Shown in pieces: positions 59,561 through 64,000 of a stretch of DNA of 64,000 nt. Numbering within the stretch: the first letter of the stretch is position 1; every line of letters begins with the position of its first letter. The translations under genes and the position numbers were made by a program. This DNA comes from Micropterix aruncella (Eukaryota; Arthropoda; Insecta; Lepidoptera; Micropterigidae). The stretch is taken from assembly GCA_944548615.1 (NCBI GenBank), contig OX155952.1:28545458-28609457 (forward strand). The letters are read 5' to 3'. Under the pieces are notes generated by a model. It saw only the letters and a list, made by a program, of their open reading frames with translations. It was not told where the DNA came from and did not search any database.

Positions 59561-60350
59561 AAAGGTAGAGGGGGGGAAGGAGGACGACGACGACACAGAA
59601 ATCCAAAAAATGTCCGAGATCAATAAAAAAAACCAAGACCGCTGATCCGATTAAATAACAATCGTAGCAAAGGACTATGATTCAATACTTTAACTATGGT
59701 AATAAAGCTCAAAAATAATCTCTGAATCGCATGAGAAGCCATGGAGAGAGCTATGCTTTGAAATTACCTACATACAGCCCAGGGATTTACGATTTTTCCG
59801 GGCCGGGGTAAAAACTTGACATTGGTGCCCCTCGCCTTCAGCATTTGAGATTAATGATTTTAAAAAACTCACGAATCAAATATACTGGGTGGGTTTTTTT
59901 TTTGCCCGGGGAATAAGAACCTTTAACAAAATGTGCATTTTGCAATCTTTATTATCCACTTTTTAATATTTTTTTCCTATGTAGTATGAATACAGAATAC
60001 ATACGAGTGTAGACAACCCCTAAACCAAACTGTCCACACACCTTCAATCCTTAGGTCCCAGCAAATATTACTATCTAATCTTGCTACAGCTTTACTCGAC
60101 GAGCTTTCCTTTCCGCGAAATTATCTATTGCAGTAACTAATAATTATAGTGACACGTTTGAAAGAGTAGTTGTTAACAAAGAAAACTTACAACAGATCAA
60201 ATGAACAATTTATAGTACGACGCGCCCTGGATGCGAGACGCTGTAGTAACACATTTTTTAAAGGGTTACATATGAAATACGAGTAGATATATAATAATAG
60301 TATTTAGCACTTTTTGAATGCTGAAAGGAGTGACAAACAAGGTAACCGCT
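59561..60350. other. Unassigned intron stretch
   Basis: No gene or repeat boundaries recognised. Purine-rich run at 59562-59600. Confidence 0.4.
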
Positions 60351-60745
60351 GGGAGGTGTCGACTACAACAGGCGAACCCGTCACCCCAAGCTGGTTTAAC
60401 GATATATGGTCGTTCTTTCATCCGCGGGATGAGCGTAGAAGGCTTAGACAATGTCAATTCACTATCTAGCTCCGCCAACTAGCCCGCGAGAGACCAACCC
60501 TTACCGACCGGGCGGTCAGACCAAGCGCCCTCGCTACCAGTTATGGCCAGATTTCTCCGGCCTCTCAACTGGTTACAGGTTCAAGGTCGCTTGCGCGGTC
60601 CTCTCCCTTACGTAGCGGTGATTCGGTGTCTACCGAATCTATCGCAAACCACGGCATCCTTTGCCTGGCTCATCGCCCGGTATCGGGTAGTCGATTGGTC
60701 GTTTCAAAAGCAGTTGCCGTAAGGTTAACAACCACCCCTTAAGGT
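60351..60745 (+). repeat. Family H, copy 6 (5' two thirds)
   Basis: 'gtcgactacaacaggcgaac', 'gagcgtagaaggcttagaca', 'ggcctctcaactggttacag', 'gttcaaggtcgcttgcgcgg' and 'gtagcggtgattcggtgtc' match the copy at 7042. It ends after 'taaggttaacaaccacccct', where the 'gctctatagga' block should follow. Confidence 0.7.
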
Positions 60746-60790
60746 TAACATCACCGATCAATTGCATCGATCGATGATCGCAAGCGTCTC

Positions 60791-60842
60791 CTCCCAGCCC
60801 GCGACGCGAAACTTGACAAGCATACTTGATCGTCTAGAGCCC
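60791..60842. mobile_element. Family A MITE end fragment, copy 4
   Basis: 'tcccagcccgcgacgcgaaa' and 'cttgacaagcatacttgatc', then 'gtctagagc': one outer arm of family A, directly after the family H copy. Confidence 0.75.
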
Positions 60843-61215
60843 TTGAAGCTTTTTCAATGTTCATACTAAATTATGTGTAATGCTGCAACTGCTGTAACAT
60901 TTCATACTGGTTTCGGACAACGGAAACGTTGATTCTTCACCAACTATATCAGAAAGTTTTTTACCGGTATAGATAAGGGAAATGGGCGTCTGGGGGCACA
61001 TTTAGGCGTATACTCGTATATACGGCTTCGAGATATGTTAAGATGCATGGGTCGATAAGAGGGCCTTTCGAGCCAGGGGAAAAACGGTACATTACCGTAT
61101 ATCTTGACCCCGAACAATACAAACGAAGAGTGGCGCTTCGGACGAAGTTTCCGCTCCACTAGAGTAGATAGGTACGTATTATATGTAGTTACATACTCGT
61201 ATCAAGTGCACTTAC
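60843..61215. other. Intron just downstream of the ASAP donor
   Basis: No repeats or genes recognised. The donor CATTTCCAG-side (GTAAGTG on the minus strand) is at 61209-61215. Confidence 0.4.
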
Positions 61216-61288
61216 CATTTCCAGAGTTGTGGATGGCCTTTATGGCCTTTTTCAGCTTGGTCAATCCATCGCGATCGAAGTCGAGGGT
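61216..61288 (-). CDS. ASAP: ASAP-type ArfGAP, BAR-domain exon (upstream of the two seen)
   Basis: A 73-bp internal exon with acceptor TTTTCGCAG and donor GTAAGTG. It reads TLDFDRDGLTKLKKAIKAIH then NSGN and ends with the first base of a codon. ASAP BAR domains have 'LD.DR..L.K.KK..KAI.NSG' here, followed by 'HV.NEE.Y...L...G', which is exactly what the exon at 16467-16615 supplies. The shared phase and direct continuation make the two exons consecutive. Upstream exons (SH3-distal N terminus) are not in the remaining 2.7 kb. Confidence 0.88.
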
Positions 61289-61625
61289 CTGCGAAAAGTA
61301 AGAGAAAGACTTTGTTATTTACGTATATACTTGCTTAGCAGATATTTTAGCGTTATCGCTATTTTAGATAATAATATTATTACGCCATATTATATCATTG
61401 CCAATTTCACAACCTTGGCAAATGGTCGACACAGTCAAACCCAGTAGTCTGTGAAACAAAGGCCCCTGCACCCAAAGAATTCGAAAATACAATGGAACCT
61501 CTCATAACAAGCATAATTCGATCCAGATCTTATTCGGTAAGAGAAACACTCGTTAAGCGAAATTTTTTCCCATATAAATTAATGTAAAATACGATAATGC
61601 GTTCCATGCCAAAAAAAATCTGTTG

Positions 61626-62165
61626 TGTCACCCCAAGACTTTCCTGACTAGTATCCGGGGAGGTGCGAAAAAACGAACGATGTAATCAAGGTTCCCCAAA
61701 TTTGTATGGCAGGTACCCCAAACGTTGGTCGTAAGTACCCCAAAAACTAATAGGTTCTTCCGATGGTTAACAGAAGCTTCTATGCCAAATTTTAACTTAG
61801 ACAGATTAAGCGTCTGGGCGCTATCGCGGAAACAATTTTTTCGCCGGGAACCCCAAATTTGTATGGGAGGTACCACAACCGTAGGGCGTAGGGACTCCAA
61901 AAACTAATGGGTTCCTCCGACGGTTAACAGAAGCTTATATACCAAATTTCAGCTCAATCCGATTAAGCGTCTGGGCGCTATCGTGGAAAAATACATACAT
62001 ACAGACATACAGACATACAGACATACATACAGACAGAGATCGGTCTGGAAATAGTCTCAATCGTCTCAGGGAGTCTCAAAATATATATTCCCATCTTCAT
62101 CTCAAAATTTTTTTTAGCGCGATCACAATACTTTCCTTTCCGATAGGTCGTCAGGAAAGTAAAAT
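61626..62165. mobile_element. Unclassified element inside Tigger, with an internal 155-bp tandem duplication
   Basis: It begins TGTCACCCCAAGACTTTCCT and ends 'gtcaggaaagtaaaa'; ACTTTCCTGAC is inverted between the ends. Inside, a block 'ccccaaatttgtatgg.aggtac', 'tgggttc.tccga.ggttaaca', 'gaagctt.ta.accaaattt', 'gattaagcgtctgggcgcta' and 'tcg.ggaaa' occurs twice in direct orientation (about 61697-61830 and 61854-61990). This is followed by an ACATACAGACAT microsatellite. The motif GGGGTGACAC at the edge also occurs near 1165, 10070 and 15125. No coding sequence. Confidence 0.65.
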
Positions 62166-62199
62166 ACAATTTTTTAACGTTTATACGTTGTTTAACGTT

Positions 62200-62870
62200 T
62201 CAAACGCATTCTCTGTGATGTATGCAAAGGCCTGGCAATGCGTTCTCTTCTGCCGTTATATAGGTTCGCTTCGGCATCTTTTTCCAGAAGAGACTCGTCT
62301 CGTCACAATTAAAAACTTGTTGCGGCAGGTAACCCTCAAAATCTACGAGCTTCTTGAAGTCGCCGATTAAGTTCTCTGCTGTGTCACAGCTTGCTGCTTC
62401 GCCGTGCCTCACAACGCTGTGGATGCCAGTTCTTCTGTTAAACTTCTCGAACCATCCATGACTTCCCTTAAATTGTACTTCTTTTTCGGCAATTGATGAG
62501 CCTGGTGTCTTCTTACCGAGGTCAGCGAAAATAACTTTGGCCTTCTCACAAATGATGTTTTTGTTAATAGTGTCGCCTTGTAATCGCTTTTCGTTTATCC
62601 ATATGAGAAGCAACCTTTCAACATGATCAAGAATAGGTTTGTAAACATTCTTGACACTTCCTTTGAAGAGTCTATCTTCTTAATTTGTCCTTGTTCTTGG
62701 GAATAGAACAGATCGTTGATGTAGACCGATCGTATGTATGTTCGCGCTAGATCAGCCACGCTCCCACCTCGTTTCCGCGTTTCAATGATTTTACGTTTCA
62801 TTTCAACAGTTACTTTTATACTCTTATGGCTGTCTTCTTCGGCGTTTATGGGTTTTTCTTCGGGGACATT
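62200..62870 (-). pseudogene. Tigger transposase (TIGD1-like), truncated
   Basis: From about 62870 inward: VEMKRKIIETRKRGGSVADL then ARTY (CENP-B-type helix-turn-helix), a damaged segment, IKKIDSSKEVSRM, a frame break at about 62640, LLLIWINEKRLQGDTINKN then IICEKAKVIFADL, the second DNA-binding domain ending GSHGWFEKFNRRTGIHSVVR then HGEAAS, and QQVFNCDETSLFWKKMPKRT, the start of the DDE domain. Here the sequence leaves the family after ALPG and stops at HHRECV. The second and third acidic residues are lost. Strongly similar in pattern to vertebrate and arthropod Tigger1 proteins. Confidence 0.9.
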
Positions 62871-63108
62871 TTAGCAAGGGTTATTTATTATTAAACTTTG
62901 TACAAAAAAAAAACGAATAATGTCTCAACACAAGTTTGGAAAAATGCGAAACTAACGCGCTACTTCCCCTTTCTGTGTCACTCGTTATGCGAAATGTTGC
63001 TCGTTAAGGGACGATTTTTTTCCACTTTTTTTGCTCGTTATGCGAATTAATCGTTATTGAGAGGTGTTCGTTATGAGAGGTGTCATTTAACTGTAACTAA
63101 GCATTTAA

Positions 63109-63360
63109 CCCTCCAACCGCGGGCGATTTTCCGATCGATTTGGTCTATATTCTACGATACAGGTCGTAACTTGTCCGTTCCCGTTAGCCCTGCGAACCGA
63201 GAACGTGGAAAATGCTACTCTCCTCGATGTTACAGAGCAACAGAAAAAGATTCAACGGGGAAATAGCGGAAATACAGAAATTATACGCAACGCGATAATA
63301 GCGTACAGAATCTTATGGAAAGAGCTGAACGCTCAGTGAGCGTCTCCCGCGGTTGGAGGG
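63109..63360. mobile_element. piggyBac-like MITE with 15-bp perfect ends and TTAA duplication (252 bp)
   Basis: TTAA lies on both sides (63105-63108 and 63361-63364). The ends CCCTCCAACCGCGGG and its exact complement CCCGCGGTTGGAGGG are perfect. No coding sequence. Same length class and organisation as 12075-12327, but a different family by end sequence. Confidence 0.9.
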
Positions 63361-63364
63361 TTAA

Positions 63365-64000
63365 AACGGCAATCAAATTTTAAGATTATGTCGTGTAAAT
63401 GACATATTTATTTCACTTTTTTAACCAAGTAATGCAATTTCAATAATATAATCAAATTATCAACTTTAATTTTATATATTTTAAAAGAAGCTTGAATTAT
63501 TGTCGAATAACAAAAAAATATATTAAAGTCAAAGCACAGTGGACACGTCTACAAGTCGCCTAACTAATCCGAAGCCTGTTCTAAGGCTGACTTAATGTAT
63601 TGAGGTATTCTCGCATGTAGCTATCTAGTAAGAAATATACCACTTGTAAAAAGTAGCAAATTAAAAAAAAGTATCAATGTATGTTTTTTTGAAAAACAAA
63701 AATTATAATTACATATTAAAACTAATTAAGGCAACAAATATAATATGAACTATAGTAATAAAACCTATCTACACATTAAAAAACCTAATAGATATATTTA
63801 AAAAAAATATGAAATAAGTATTTTTACAAAAAAAACTAGTAGGTAGTGACGAAACGTACAAGTACTTTCAAAACTCTAGCGCTGGATCGGTTTGTATATG
63901 GCAGCTGTAATCAGCTGATCCATACCATGAATAATACTAATCAGCAATAAAAAAACCCTAAGTCAACAACGGAAGGAGGCACACACTGACTTCAAAAAAT
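63365..64000. other. AT-rich end of the window
   Basis: No gene or repeat ends recognised. Presumed ASAP intron 5' of the exon at 61216-61288. Confidence 0.4.

Larger units (their letters stand above)
61490..63088 (-). mobile_element. Tigger/pogo-type element, internally deleted and interrupted
   Basis: The left end CAATGGAACCTCTCATAACA and the right end, inversely, AATGACACCTCTCATAACGA are the inverted repeats of Tigger-like elements, with the usual subterminal 'cgttaagcgaa' and 'gcgttatgcgaat'-type repeats. TA precedes the left end. The minus strand encodes the N-terminal half of a Tigger transposase. Its C-terminal half is missing, and a separate element (about 61626-62165) lies in its place. 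Confidence 0.88.

Overview
This is an AT-rich eukaryotic window from an insect, probably a moth or butterfly. That rests on the conserved exon sequence, the tRNA-derived SINE type and the set of transposons; no marker settles the order. Almost all of the 64 kb is intron or intergenic DNA packed with repeats.

The host gene that can be recognised is an ASAP-type ArfGAP on the minus strand. Two adjacent exons of its BAR domain lie at 61216-61288 and 16467-16615. The splice phases join exactly (one base of an Ala codon on one side, two on the other), so the 44.6 kb between them is one intron. Nearly every other feature is an element sitting in, or just beyond, that intron.

Region by region. 1-16 kb: palindromic MITEs, nested PIF/Harbinger-like elements (one 817 bp element keeps a piece of transposase and has TTA target duplications), several copies of an unclassified GC-rich family ('H'), a SINE and a piggyBac-like MITE. 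16-36 kb: the ASAP exon, a Jockey-like reverse transcriptase fragment, two more SINE copies, TA-flanked MITEs, piggyBac-like elements, out-of-order pieces of a CLIP-domain serine protease, and a 1.3 kb mariner with a broken transposase. 36-45 kb: a 2.1 kb hAT element with a perfect 8-bp target duplication and a MITE inside it, then a spliced plus-strand gene with a YqaJ/lambda-exonuclease-type domain, interrupted by two very long (TA)n tracts. 45-56 kb: a cluster of palindromic elements (family 'B') with 12-14 bp target duplications, non-LTR fragments, a deleted Tc1 element, a TAA-flanked DNA element carrying a LINE RNase H fragment and a GC-rich patch, and a Ty3/Gypsy RT-RNase H fragment. 56-64 kb: further repeats, the upstream ASAP exon, a Tigger/pogo element with another element inside it, and a 252-bp piggyBac-like MITE.

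The transposon genes examined are broken or truncated. The YqaJ gene is nearly readable, with one apparent slip in an A-rich run. The most unusual items are family B, family H, the YqaJ gene split by AT microsatellites and the shuffled protease exons. All family assignments come from reading motifs and repeat ends by eye; no alignment or database search was run.
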